64,000 nt of DNA from Cordia subcordata (taxonomy: Eukaryota > Streptophyta > Magnoliopsida > Boraginales > Cordiaceae), in NCBI GenBank assembly GCA_028554755.1, contig JAPTOF010000007.1, forward strand, positions 16,539,001 through 16,603,000. Direction: 5' to 3'. The notes under the pieces were generated by a model. It made no database searches. It saw only the letters and a list, made by a program, of their open reading frames with translations, and was not told where the DNA came from. Each line of letters opens with the position of its first letter. Positions within the stretch are counted from its first letter, which is position 1. This document shows, one piece after another, positions 1-10,564 of this stretch. The position numbers were made by a program, and so were the translations under genes.

Positions 1-1095
1 ACATAATTAACTAAAAAAGGTTTGTAGTGTTGTCACACTTTTTTCAAATATTCAGATCAATACTAAATATTTTACAAATATGCTCAAATTCATTGTTATT
101 ATTTTAAAACATTCACAGTAGCACTTAATATTTTATAAATTTAGTCAAAATTATATCTTTCTTTATCATTTTTTAGTAAAATAGGGACTAATTTAAATAT
201 TTAATCATTTGATTAAGGTCTTTATTAGATAAACTGATATTAACAAAACCTAGAACCATGCGGAACATCCAATATGATATTAGGTAATTATTTTATTAAA
301 TTAAAAAGGCTTAAATGAGCATTAACTCATGTAATTTGTATATTTAACTAATTATCTTATGTGTTTTTAAAAACCTACTATATTATCAACTAATGCTTTT
401 CTAAAGATGACGCATAATCTCCTAGCTTAGCATTTTCAATCAAATTAGCTTTTTCTATATCTGTTTTTATATATATGAGTATCAAAACTTGCAAGATACA
501 ATATATTTTTACAAAAATACTATTATTTTTAGCAAAAGGGATTGAAATAACAACGCAAAGGACAAGAGATTGTGCCACTTTTTGAAAAATCTATGAGTTG
601 GTAAATTCTAAAAACAAGGAAAATAATCGGCTAACGAGAAGAACCATAAGGGAGTAATCAGATAATAAAACAAACTATAGAAGGGTGCCGCCTTTTGGAA
701 AACACAAAAAATGAATATGGTAAGTTTTGAAATATGGAGGAATAATTAATTAATTACACAAATTAAAAAAAATAATGTGCATTTTACCTAATTAAAAAAA
801 TTAAACTATTAAAAAATTTATTTTATTTATTTCAAACTCAGACATTCCAATCGTTCATTGGTTGCATATGATCTTTGCCAACGGCACATTACTCTGAAAT
901 ATTCTAAAATGGGCTAAGGCTTAAGGCATTATATATAATGGTACACGGATTTCAAGAAGGAATATGTACACGCATATGGAGGCTTTGCTTGTTCGGAGCT
1001 TAGCGGTCCAGAATCCCAACAACTATCGCTATGACGATCAATGTCAGAATTTTGTAACCACGATGCCCATTTTTTTTTTGTCAGAATGATTCCCA
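1..1095. other. AT-rich intergenic DNA left of the MULE
   Basis: No gene is recognised. The sequence is AT-rich with short homopolymers. A consensus-like TATATAA lies at 932-938, followed by about 150 bp of more balanced composition up to the MULE target site. Because the MULE splits the original locus at 1105/8980, this TATA element would have lain about 175 bp upstream of the foldback at 8999-9189 before the insertion. Short open frames here have no family features. Confidence 0.5.
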
Positions 1096-1105
1096 GTTCA
1101 AGGTA

Positions 1106-1202
1106 GGGTTAATTTTATTTTTAACTTTATTTTTTAATTTGCTTCCAAAAATAACTCAGTTTTGAGGGAAGTAACAAAAGTAGACTTTTCGAACTTACGA
1201 AG
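1106..1202 (+). repeat. MULE left terminal inverted repeat
   Basis: About 97 bp starting GGGTTAATTTTATTTTTAAC. It matches the reverse complement of 8883-8979 with about eight mismatches and runs straight into the palindromic subterminal array. Confidence 0.93.
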
Positions 1203-1640
1203 TTCGAAAACGAATTTACAAAGTTCGACTATGTGAAGGGTAAAAAAAAAGATATTATAATATGAGATATCGAACTTCTGAAGTCCAACTAAGAATTCGA
1301 ACTTCAGAAGCTCGGACACGAACTTCTGAAGTTCGACTGAGTGGATGTCAGTATACTTGAACTTCCGAAGTTCGATATCTAGCTTTTGTTCCTTGATTCG
1401 AACTTCTGAAGTTCGACTGCCACAGCTGGCCGTTATCGAAATTTGAAAGGTCGATAACGCGCGTGTATCGCACGCAATGTGCAGGCATTAAAGCAGAATC
1501 TCGAAACTCGATGTCGAACTTCAGAAATTCGAAATACATATAAAATCGAATTTCTGAAGTTCGATTATGTTTCACTCGAACTTCAGAAGTTCGAAATCGA
1601 GTTTTTGTTCCTCGATGTCGAACTTCTGAAGTTCGACTCG
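1180..1640. repeat. Left subterminal palindrome array of the MULE
   Basis: More than ten copies of a short self-complementary unit, core GAACTTCTGAAGTTCGA with variants, lie at irregular spacing. Each unit is a small inverted repeat, and whole units also pair with those at the right end. Subterminal arrays of short repeats are known as transposase binding sites in several DNA transposon families; that role here is an inference. Confidence 0.85.
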
Positions 1641-2952
1641 TCTACTATTTAAACCCCCCACGAACCCTCCTCTTCCATCCAAATCTCACCTCTCCTCTCC
1701 TCTTTGCTCTCCCTCTCTCATTTTTCTCCCATCCAATTCGAAAATTTACTACAAATTTTCCACATCCTAGGATTTTGCCTAAATCTTGTAAGTTTTCTTT
1801 TTTTTTTTTGGTACCGAATTTATATGTTTTAATGTGTTTGTTTGTTTAATTTATATGATGTTAAATTTCAAAATTATATGTTAATTACATGTTGCCTACG
1901 TCTAATTTGAAAATTATATTATTGTTTAGTTTAGTGGAATATTAATCATATTGGTTTATTTTATATGTTAATTATATGTTGCTTAATACGTTAAATTTTA
2001 AAATTAGACAATTGTTTAGTTTAGTGGAATATTAATTTTGTTGGTTTAATTTATATGTTAATTATATGTTGATTTATTTCGAATATTAATCATTTTATGA
2101 TGATAGGATGTATTAATCATTGTGTATATAATTTGTGTACATATAATCAGTATGCATATAATTAGTGTGAATTTATAATTATTCAATTAATCATATGGAG
2201 TTTTAGGGTTTTAGTGGCATTTAAGGGTTTTAGTGGAATTTTAGGATTAATTATGTTAATTATTAGTCAATTTAAGATGACGTTATGTAATAATTAAGTA
2301 TTATACGGTGTAGTTCTAAAGTATTTAACATGAATTTTTATAAATTTTAAATAATATAAAATTTAAGAAATGAGAAAATTAAAGTTATAGGGCATATAGT
2401 AAGTAACTGAAGTTAGGGTTTTAGTGGAGTTTTAGGATTAATTATGTTCATTATTAGTAATTTTAAGATGAAGTGATATATTTGTTCAATATTAAAGTTG
2501 TAGTTCTAAAGTAATTAGTAATAAATTTTTTGACGTTTAGATAATGTTAAGCAGTAATAATTTTATTTGTTGTGCAACTTTAATTTGAAAATTATATTAT
2601 TGTTTATTTTAGTGGAATACTAATCGTGTTGGTTTATTTTATATGTTTATTATATGTTGCTTAGCACATTAAATTTGAAATTTAGACTATTGTTTATTTT
2701 AGTGGAATATTAATCATGTTGGTTTATTTTATATGTTAATTATATGTTGATTTATTATTTGGAATATTAATATTTTTATGATGATGGGATGTATTAATCA
2801 ATGTAATTTTAAATAGTATGAATGTAGAAAAATTAAAATATTATGAATTTTACAAAGTTAGCAAAATTAGTTAAATATTAAGGTTGCAGTTTTAAACTAA
2901 TTAGTAATAATTAGTACTTTTATATATTTTTTAATTTACTTAATGCTCGTAG
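1641..2952 (+). promoter_or_regulatory. Promoter, CT-rich leader and probable 5'-UTR intron of the PMD gene
   Basis: A TATA-like TATTTAAA occurs at about 1646, followed by a pyrimidine-rich leader (1670-1735). A plausible 5'-UTR intron runs from donor GTAAGT at 1788 to acceptor TAG at 2950-2952, 5 bp before the preferred start codon at 2958. The intron is very AT-rich and internally duplicated: 1895-2120 resembles 2580-2800, and each part holds two units of about 100 bp with TTTAGTGGAATATTAAT. All transcript features are inferred. Confidence 0.4.
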
Positions 2953-2957
2953 GATCT

Positions 2958-5223
2958 ATGGCTCATAGACCAGCTCCTAGCGATAGTTCAGTGTTATGCT
3001 ATTATTATGACCACCGGGTGAATTATTTGTCGTCACCCCATCAGTTAGAGGAACACAAGATTTATAGGAGTGATAAAGAGTTATTCTTATGGACGGAGCA
3101 TCCTGCTGTGCAGACGGCTTTATTGAGCGCTAGATTTTTTGGATGTTATGCGGCGCGCTTCCATCAGGTTGACAATCCTCTTGTTACTGCCTTGATTGAG
3201 AGGTGGCGACCAGAGACGCATTCATTTCATTTGCCTGTAGGCGAGGCCACGATCACACTCCAGAATGTCGCTGTATATTGGGGATTACCGATTGTTGGTC
3301 AGGTTGTCCCAGTGCTCGACGATACTAGTCGAACTCCGGAAGAGTGGCGAACACGTATTCATCAGTGTATGGGGGTATATGTATCTTTGGACAAAATTAG
3401 TAGAAGTTCGATTAACATACCCCATCTGAGGGAATTGTACGTAGCCCAAGGCACTCTGGGGAATCCTGATGTGGAGGAAGCAGAACGGCGGGCCCGTTTG
3501 TGGATTTTTTTGTTATTCGGCACCCATATGTTCACTGATACGACAGGAAATAAATTATCGTTACATTGGTTAGACTTTTTGATTGACTTTGATCATATCA
3601 GTGAATATAATTAGGGGGCAGCATGCCTAGCGCATCTGTATAGATGGCTTTGTAAGGCTTGTTGCCATGATTGTAGAGGCATGTGCAGGGCCATCATGCT
3701 CATTCAGGTAACACACTTACTCATCTCATTATTATTAATGATATTTGAAGACATATTATTGCTTATAATATAATTATCTTGTACAATGCAGTTTTTTGCT
3801 TGGGACAGACTCACGGCTTTTAGGCCAACACTGTGTGAGCAGACGGATAGGCACCATCAGAGGGATGGGCAAGCTGTTCACCCTGATTTCTCGTTGCCAG
3901 GCCCACCACGCTGCTACATGTTGTTTGCGAGGAAGGATCTGAAGTGGGTTGCCGGCCGGGCTGGTTTGAACGAGGCACAGGACATGATTGACCGCTTGCA
4001 GCCCGGCGAGGTTTGAAAAAATTTACATCTCACATTTATTACTCTCCCTTGTTAATATACGTTGAATGTTTTATAAACTAATCTGCCGTTATTATTGTGT
4101 TCCCAGTTTTCAGCCATTCGAGCATGCAATGGGGTGGTTTGCCACAGTACTGTTTGGAAAATGCGGAAGCGTGGCGAGCATGTGCACCCCTCATCGTTGG
4201 TATGCGGGTTGAGTGGCACCGTCCTGATCGGGTACTTCGGCAGTTCGGCATGCGACAGACGATCCCCGTTAATCCACCAGCGTGGCAGAAGCACCGGGAC
4301 GGGAAAGAGAAGATTACAGCCGAACAATATAATTCGGCAGTCGACATGTGGGTCAATTGGGAAAACACCGTTGTGGCGACGGAGTTAGAGGACTTTCCCG
4401 ATCCTGGGGCTTTGAGGGCGTATATGAGATGGTACCGAGGGATAACCATACTACATGCTGGACACCCTCGGACTAGTCATACAGACGACGGCTACGTTGC
4501 GTCGGCCCACGATGAGAACAGTCTGGTTAGTGCAATATGAATGTTTTCCCATAAATTTGAATTTAGTACGCATTGATGCAATACCTATTAAAATTTTTGA
4601 AATTTTTCTTTAGGCGGTATACGCTCAGCATGTGGTTAACCACAGTGGGAGTATTATACGGCAGTACGAGGCGGGAGAATTACGAGTAGATGCGGCTGCT
4701 CTTGATTATATGGTGAGTCATCTGCAGTCCGCACATCGAGGCCGTGCCGTGCCAGACCCAACATGAGCACCGTTGGACGACACGCGACCATGTATGACGC
4801 CCAACGCCCGCAATCGCCTTCCACAAACTTTACATCGGCCGACAGCGAGCCGTCATCATTATACCACTCGAGCCCAAAGACTTCATACACGCCACCGCAC
4901 TGGTAGGTCTAGCGCCGAGTACGGCGGTCCGTGGGTCGATCCAAAGATTTCATACATGCCGTCAAACCATGGTAGGTTTAGCGGTTTGAATATGGCGGTC
5001 CGTCACAACAGAGCTCAAAGACTCGAACACGCCACCGCAGGGGCCGTTATCTACCAGTGATTATCTGATAGATGATCAGACTGCTGAGCTGGTGTTCGAG
5101 GAGGACCATCGACTGCGTCGTACTCGTAGACGCACACAGTCACCGCATCCACCGCCACGCGTTTTACCCGACCGGACCAGCAGGGGTCGAAGGCCCGATT
5201 ATTACACGCCTTCTCAGTATTGA
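2958..5223 (+). pseudogene. MULE-borne plant mobile domain (PMD, MAIN/MAIL1-type) protein, broken
   Basis: The domain is recognised from ordered blocks: VTALIERWRPETHSFHLPVG, ITLQNVAVYWGLPI, WLDFLIDFDHI, AHLYRWLC, FFAWDRLTAFRP, and VEWHRPDRVLRQFGMRQ. PMD occurs in host proteins such as Arabidopsis MAIN and MAIL1 and in plant transposons. Proposed exons are 2958-3707, 3792-4010, about 4107-4525 and 4614 onward; the first Met at 2943 probably lies in the 5'-UTR intron. Breaks: an in-frame TAG at 3612-3614 where relatives have Trp; a frame change near 4131-4134 in a GGGG run, with an unclean exon 2/3 join; and TGA at 4764-4766 before a proline/arginine-rich tail that reopens and ends in YYTPSQY at 5223. 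The tail holds an imperfect tandem repeat of about 68 bp (4874-5040). Its role is unknown. Confidence 0.8.
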
Positions 5224-5459
5224 TGTAATTGAATAGACATTTTACATTTCAAACTTATTTTAGTAATTCTATGTAATTGAACTTTCAGTTTTCATTGTTT
5301 TTTCGTACTTATTATCATGTCTCGATATAAATTGTGTTGATGTTGACAATATTTTGAGATGGAAAGATTTGACAATATCTTTTATTGAAAACATTACACA
5401 CCATAGTGGAAAAGACTAATTAGCATCACATGCTAAAACTTCATGATAACCATTCGAAG
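5224..5459. other. Convergent 3' region between the two MULE genes
   Basis: An AT-rich spacer of about 235 bp between the stop codons of the facing PMD and transposase genes. It presumably holds both 3' ends. No palindrome or further frame is seen. Confidence 0.4.
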
Positions 5460-8092
5460 CTACGTATCTATTCTTAGGGGGCAATTTGGTGCAATATGCC
5501 CAGGGTTACGGCAATAACCACACTTTTTTCTGCCTAGTTGGTCGGAATTGTCCATTTCGTTTTGTATACGCCGAGTTCTTTCCCGCCTACGTCTTCTGTC
5601 GCGCACTCGTAAAGCATTCGGGAGTAACGTCCAACTGGGTCCTGGAGGCCAGTAAAATTCATGTCCAAGGGGTTGAAATGTCATATTATATGTTGCCTCG
5701 AATGACTCTACCGTATAATGAAGATCAACCATGGTTGAAGGGTTTCCACCCCTATAACGAGCAACATATTGGGCATGAGAGCATGGCATATGATAGGATG
5801 TCCACTTGCCATATGTACATGTTCGTCCCACCCAATCTACCTCTTGCTCGTTGGGAACATCGTTCCATCGTTCTGGCATTCCACCGACCTGGTACCACTC
5901 ATCTAGTCTGAATGCATGCAATCGCATCCGGTGTGAAGACGTCTCCCACTTTTCATATTTATCTCTCGCTCGATCTGTTAGAATACGACCATCTCTACGC
6001 ATATGCATCGCGTTTGCCAACCTATCGTGGAAATATCCCTTTAGCTTTAAAAAAGTGTTATTTACTAGTGCTGTAATGGGCAATCCCCTGGCTCCGACAA
6101 TCACACCATTGAAGCATTCAACATTATTTGTTGTCAGCACTCCCCATCTATAACCCATATCGTGGCTCAATGTCCATGACTCTGGACTGAGGTCGGCTAA
6201 CATCTGGTGCACCCCTGTACCAACGCCAGTGGGTCGTGGGTCGATATTACTAATACTGTCCATGGCGGCGATGTGCTTCCGTTTCTGGCTTTCTTTTCCA
6301 GCTATCCAACACATGTCTTTTGCGAATTGGTTGTGCCATCTTTTCATCACATTGCTTTTTAGGTGTCTCAAGCAAATGTGATGCTTCACTTGAAGTCGGC
6401 CGTCGGATGTTATTGTATTGATGGCTGCCGCAATTCTTGCGTGCCGATCGCATGAATACAAACTGTTGACATGTCGTTTAAAAAACACTGACTTACCTTC
6501 TCCAGGAACCACCTCCAACTATTTGTACTCTCGCCATCGACAACGGCAAATGCCAACGGTAATATATGGTCGTTGGCATATGTCGCTAAGGCGACAAGCA
6601 AGTGGCCCTTGTACTTCCCATGCAGATGTGTTTCGTCCAACGAGAGTACAGGTCGACAATGCCTCCATGCCATGATGCACGGACCAAAAGCCCAAAAAAC
6701 ATAGTGGAAAATTTTTTCTATTTCAGTTGAACCCTGGGCGAACTTGTAGTGGACAACGGTTCCCGAATTCTTTGCAATTACAGCGGCAAAAAAGCGCGGC
6801 AGCATCTTGTATGACATGTCCTAGTCTCCAAAAACTAGTTGGATTGCCTTATTCCTACCATGCCACGCTTTCCCGTACGTTATATCAACATTTAAAGTCT
6901 TCTTTACGTGGGCTTGGACAAGACGTACCTCGAAATCAGGCTTCTCTGCAACAAAATGCCTAACCATGTAGCTGACCAGACCAGATGTTAGATTTCTATG
7001 GTTTGGCCCGCATTTATCTCCCATGCAAATATGCATGCTTTGGTACTTCGTAATCTCGAACATCTTGTGTGTGCATTTTTTTACTGCACGAACCTTCCAC
7101 TTGCATGGTGTCCTAGGATTGCTTGATTCGTAGCAACGTATGCCCCACAAAGACTTATTCGACTTCACCACCCTGTATTCTCGTTTATGTTTGATCACGT
7201 TTTGTTGGACAGCCCGTATAAGATCAACCTTTTTCGGGAACACCATGCGTTTGGCCAACTCCATCCGTCTCTCATCCCACATTGGTCTCTCCATTGGAGG
7301 CTCATTTGAAGTGATGTAATACTCTGTCCTAGCTGTGTGGAAAGCTACTGGTTCTTCCTTCTCTAGATCCGGCTCCAACTCTTCGCCATTGCCTGGCCCC
7401 ACATCAACCTCTTCGTTTTCGTAGATTAAACTTTCTACTGACACAACATCTTCCTCCTCGTTGAAGTGGACGTCCTCATCTACTTCTTCCGGTTCAGATA
7501 AAACAGAATCTAATCCCACCTCGAACATCTCCCGAATGTCACTAGCTTGAGAGGGTCCTCCAACTTCAAATGTGGGGCGTAGCGGTGGAGAAAGGGAAAA
7601 TATGGCAAACCCTGCTGTTGTGGTTGGAATGTTGACTGCATTGACATAATAAGGTAGTTCCACATTCAAGTCCGCAAATCACCAACAACTTCTTGTAGTG
7701 TTGCTTCTTCATTTAAAGGTCGTGGATTGTACACGACATCACTTTGCACGCCTACGACAACGCGCGCACATCTCCTATTCATATCCATGCAAGTCGCTTT
7801 CGTACATGTCCTGTACATCTTCGTCATCCTTAATGCCACTGGGGTAATAATATATTTGTTGTAGGTTTGTGTCCCATTTGGGATCACGATAACACAACTC
7901 AACTCTATCGATAGTAGGCCGCAATTGGAGCTTCGTGAATATACGAGATACAAACTGATTGTATGTCGTTCCGGGAATAATTTTTATTTTACGTGGTAAG
8001 TTTGGACCTACATAGTCGAGCCCATGATTTGTTTCAATTTTGTTGCCACCGTAATATAAATATACGTTAACTGCATCAACATTTGCATTCAT
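5460..8092 (-). pseudogene. MuDR-type MULE transposase, broken
   Basis: Domains in order: an N-terminal PB1-like block (8092-7775); an acidic linker; the MuDR DNA-binding block with GIRCYESSNPRTPCKWKVRAV and a CX-H pattern (about 7220-6990); the DDE core; a SWIM zinc finger; and a CCHC knuckle (CX2CX4HX4C) at the C terminus. Core residues are still present: Asp in SLDETHLHG (about 6636), Asp in CDRHARI (about 6448) and Glu in NNVECFNG (about 6118). Breaks: a stop at 7775 with frame changes before 7669; an in-frame TAG at 6821-6823 replacing the usual Trp of an FG(S/D)W motif; and a 1-bp frame change between the two Asp residues (about 6450-6500). In the SWIM finger the second Cys is Tyr (codon 5811-5813), which fits TGT-to-TAT. 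A short GTAAGT-AG interval of 34 bp near 6490 is too small for a normal intron. The protein is not functional here. Confidence 0.88.
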
Positions 8093-8283
8093 CTTTTTGG
8101 GTGAAAAAAATATATATAACGTGACTTAGATGTGAATGAGTTGCAGAAGAGAGGGAAGTGGAGTGGTTAGTGGTATAGCAGCAAATCCAAATTTTGAAAA
8201 TGCTACGTAATGTGACTTATCGTGTGAACGTTTGTAGGGTTAGTGATTTTGGAACGAGATGATGAAGGGAGAAGTGGGGTATG
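8093..8283 (-). promoter_or_regulatory. Upstream region of the MULE transposase gene
   Basis: Read on the minus strand, TATATATA lies about 20-30 bp before the ATG at 8092, and another TATA-like stretch lies at about 8285-8294, at the edge of the palindrome array. The latter is better placed for a normal leader. Assignment is by position only. Confidence 0.3.
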
Positions 8284-8882
8284 CATTATATAGTAACAAA
8301 TTCGAACTTAGAAATTCGGATTTTAAAATTCTGAGTTTGGACTTATAACCTAACTCGAATTTTAAAAACTCGAAACAACAAAATCGCAAGTCAAAAGTTC
8401 GAAAGTTTGAAAATTTCGAACTTCGAAAGTTCGAATTTTTCTAACTTCGAACTTCACAAGTTCGAAAATGCACATCTCTGACAAAAATTTTATTCTCTGC
8501 TCTGCTCTGCCTTTGATTACGTTGGAATCTTGTAAACTCGAACTTCTAAAGTTCGAAACACGATATTATTATCTGCCTCCTGATATTATTCTCTGCCCTC
8601 CGTCACATCGTCGCAACATCGTCACAGAAGGAATCCTGCAAACCCTAGCACCCTATTTTCGAACTTCATAAGTTCGAAGTTATGCTTTCGACCTTTTGTA
8701 GTTCGAGTAAGAAAATCCTGCAAACCCTACCCTATTTTCGAACTTCAAAAGTTTGAACTTATGCTTTCGAACTTTTGAAGTTCGAGCAAGAAAATATAAA
8801 GTTCGATATCGAAGCTTCGTAATTCGAATATATTTTTGAACTTTCGAAGTCCGATATCGAGTTTTCAATATTCGTGATCGGG
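8284..8882. repeat. Right subterminal palindrome array of the MULE
   Basis: The same GAACTTCNNAAGTTCGA-type palindromes as at the left end occur here in more diverged form (for example around 8285-8465, 8538-8556, 8658-8680 and 8738-8790). It lies upstream of the minus-strand transposase, so the array may also cover its promoter. Confidence 0.8.
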
Positions 8883-8979
8883 CTTCATAAGTTCAAAAAG
8901 TCTACTTTTGCTACTCCCCTCAAAACTGGGTTATTTTTGGAAGTAAATTAAAAAATAAGGTTAAAAATAAAAATAACCC
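8883..8979 (-). repeat. MULE right terminal inverted repeat
   Basis: Read on the minus strand it starts GGGTTATTTTTATTTTTAAC and pairs with 1106-1202. The 10-bp TSD follows directly at 8980-8989. Confidence 0.93.
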
Positions 8980-8998
8980 GTTCAAGGTATCAGCCCAG

Positions 8999-9189
8999 TA
9001 GGTCTTCCTTGCCACACTTCGTAAGTTTGTTTGAATAGCTAAGAACTTGCAAAGAGAGAAAAAAGAGCGTCAGAATCCGTTTAGTCGGCACTATACTGGC
9101 ATCCTCTTAACTTCTGATGGCTCTTTCATCTCTTTTTATAGGTTCTTAGCTATTCAGACAAACTGCAAAATCGGACGAGAAAGACCTAG
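8999..9189 (+). ncRNA. MicroRNA-like foldback (candidate MIR locus)
   Basis: A single hairpin of about 190 nt. The arms contain a 23-nt duplex, AGTTTGTTTGAATAGCTAAG plus AAC (9024-9046) against 9141-9163, fully paired except for one G-U wobble. The basal stem re-pairs at 8999-9006 with 9181-9188. The upper stem pairs AAAGAGCGTCAGAA (9061-9074) loosely with the segment around 9110-9128, leaving a small loop. Pairing is best in the 23-nt duplex and poor on its outer side for about 16 nt, a pattern seen in plant MIR genes rather than MITEs. I do not recognise the mature sequence. A short MITE is the main alternative. Confidence 0.35.
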
Positions 9190-9800
9190 AGATAATTCTT
9201 ACATTATCACCCACTAAGCTACAGGAATTTTTTTTATGCTAATGCTTCTTTGCGAAAATAACACAATACCAACACTTCTCATGTTATAGTCTGTTCGCTT
9301 TAATTTACCTTACGCTGGAATCAACCTCCCTCTTGCAATAGTGCTCATCCCCGATTTTTATTACTTTTAATTATATGAATATAATGCTTTCTGATTCAGC
9401 AAATAAAAAAAGTTCGCACGTTATTAAGTTTTTTCCGTCATCCTGATGGGTGTTGGATAATATCAAATCTAATGATCTAGCAAATTGATAAATCTATCTT
9501 TGCCTTTCTTGAAAGAAGCTTAAAAATATACCTTTTTCTTTGCGCGATTAAAATACAATGGTCATTTTAACACGGTCATAACAACACATCAATCGTACCA
9601 GTCAAGATACTTCCGCAAGTAATATCATAATGTATGTTTGACACATAATTCAGTAATTGTCACGAGTTTATAAATTCACAATTATTAAATCTAACTTATA
9701 ATATAATAAAGCAAATATTTTCCGCACGTGAATAGAGCAACGAGAAACTTTGCACGTAGTCACGCGGTACTGGGGACTACGAAAAAATCGACAGTACATA
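9190..9800. other. Intergenic DNA between the foldback and the hAT element
   Basis: AT-rich DNA without a recognisable gene or repeat. Short open frames near 9668-9968 on the minus strand run into the hAT end and have no family features. Confidence 0.4.
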
Positions 9801-10564
9801 TGCATACATAGGGATGGCAACGGGACGGGTACCCTGCCACAACGCAATCCCAAACCCGCTACCCGGATAGCATCCCAATCCCAAATCCCGTCCCAAACCC
9901 GGATAAAATTTTAATATAAATCCCGTTCCCAGAACGTCCCATATTCCCGGGTACCCGAAACGTCTCAAACCCGATTACGAAATTAAAATTTAAATAAAAA
10001 ATGTAATCCAAAAATGTCCTAAACCCACAAGGCCCAAAACCCGATTAAATTATTTATTTAAGAAACTAACAGTTTAAGTCAATTTCCTATTTTTTCCCCA
10101 AAAAAATTAATATCCCTAAAAAATGCATTAAAATGATAAATTCAATCTATAAGAACAAATTAACATACTTTTTAGCAAATAAATTCCTGCACAATAGACC
10201 ATTCATATTAAAAAGTAATCCACAAATCCAAACTAACACAAATGTAAAGAAAGTTATTCATCTAAATTAACATTAAAGCAATACAGACAACACAACAACT
10301 ACACAAGAAAAATAATACAAACAACATATGCAAATACAAAGTCACTAAAAAAGCCAATACACATATCCAAATTAATCAATCCATCCATAATCCATACATC
10401 CAAACTCATTAAACTCATAGCTACTCATCAATGCAACTTGATCCTTCCTCCTCAGGTGCAATAACGGACATGAGTCCTGAATTAATAGAATTGCCTAAAA
10501 CATAGAAAACATAAAATAAAAAAAAATTAATGTATGATATAATCAAAACTTAAAACACAAATAC

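Larger units (their letters stand above)
1106..8979. mobile_element. Complete Mutator-like element (MULE) carrying a plant-mobile-domain gene and transposase
   Basis: The element is 7,874 bp and is bounded by a perfect 10-bp target-site duplication, GTTCAAGGTA, at 1096-1105 and 8980-8989; 9-11 bp is typical of MULEs. Its ends start GGGTTA and form about 97-bp terminal inverted repeats (1106-1202 and 8883-8979) differing at roughly eight positions. Inside lie arrays of short palindromes at both ends, a plant mobile domain gene on the plus strand (2958-5223) and a MuDR-type transposase on the minus strand (8092-5460). The two genes converge with a gap of about 235 bp. Both reading frames are broken, so this copy could move only with transposase supplied elsewhere. 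The intact TSD and similar TIRs suggest a moderately young insertion. Confidence 0.95.

Noticed and set aside
1180..1640. CRISPR-like regular palindromic repeats
   Set aside because: Units are irregularly spaced, lie inside a eukaryotic MULE next to its TIR, and have mirrored copies at the other end.
4052..4449. Open frames on both strands overlapping PMD exon 3
   Set aside because: Shadows of the PMD frame, which alone shows family motifs.
6484..6517. Possible GT-AG intron between the two transposase frames
   Set aside because: Only 34 bp, below the usual minimum for plant introns; a simple 1-bp frameshift explains the break.
5486..6675. Plus-strand open frames opposite the transposase
   Set aside because: Antisense shadows; the minus frame carries the DDE, SWIM and CCHC motifs.
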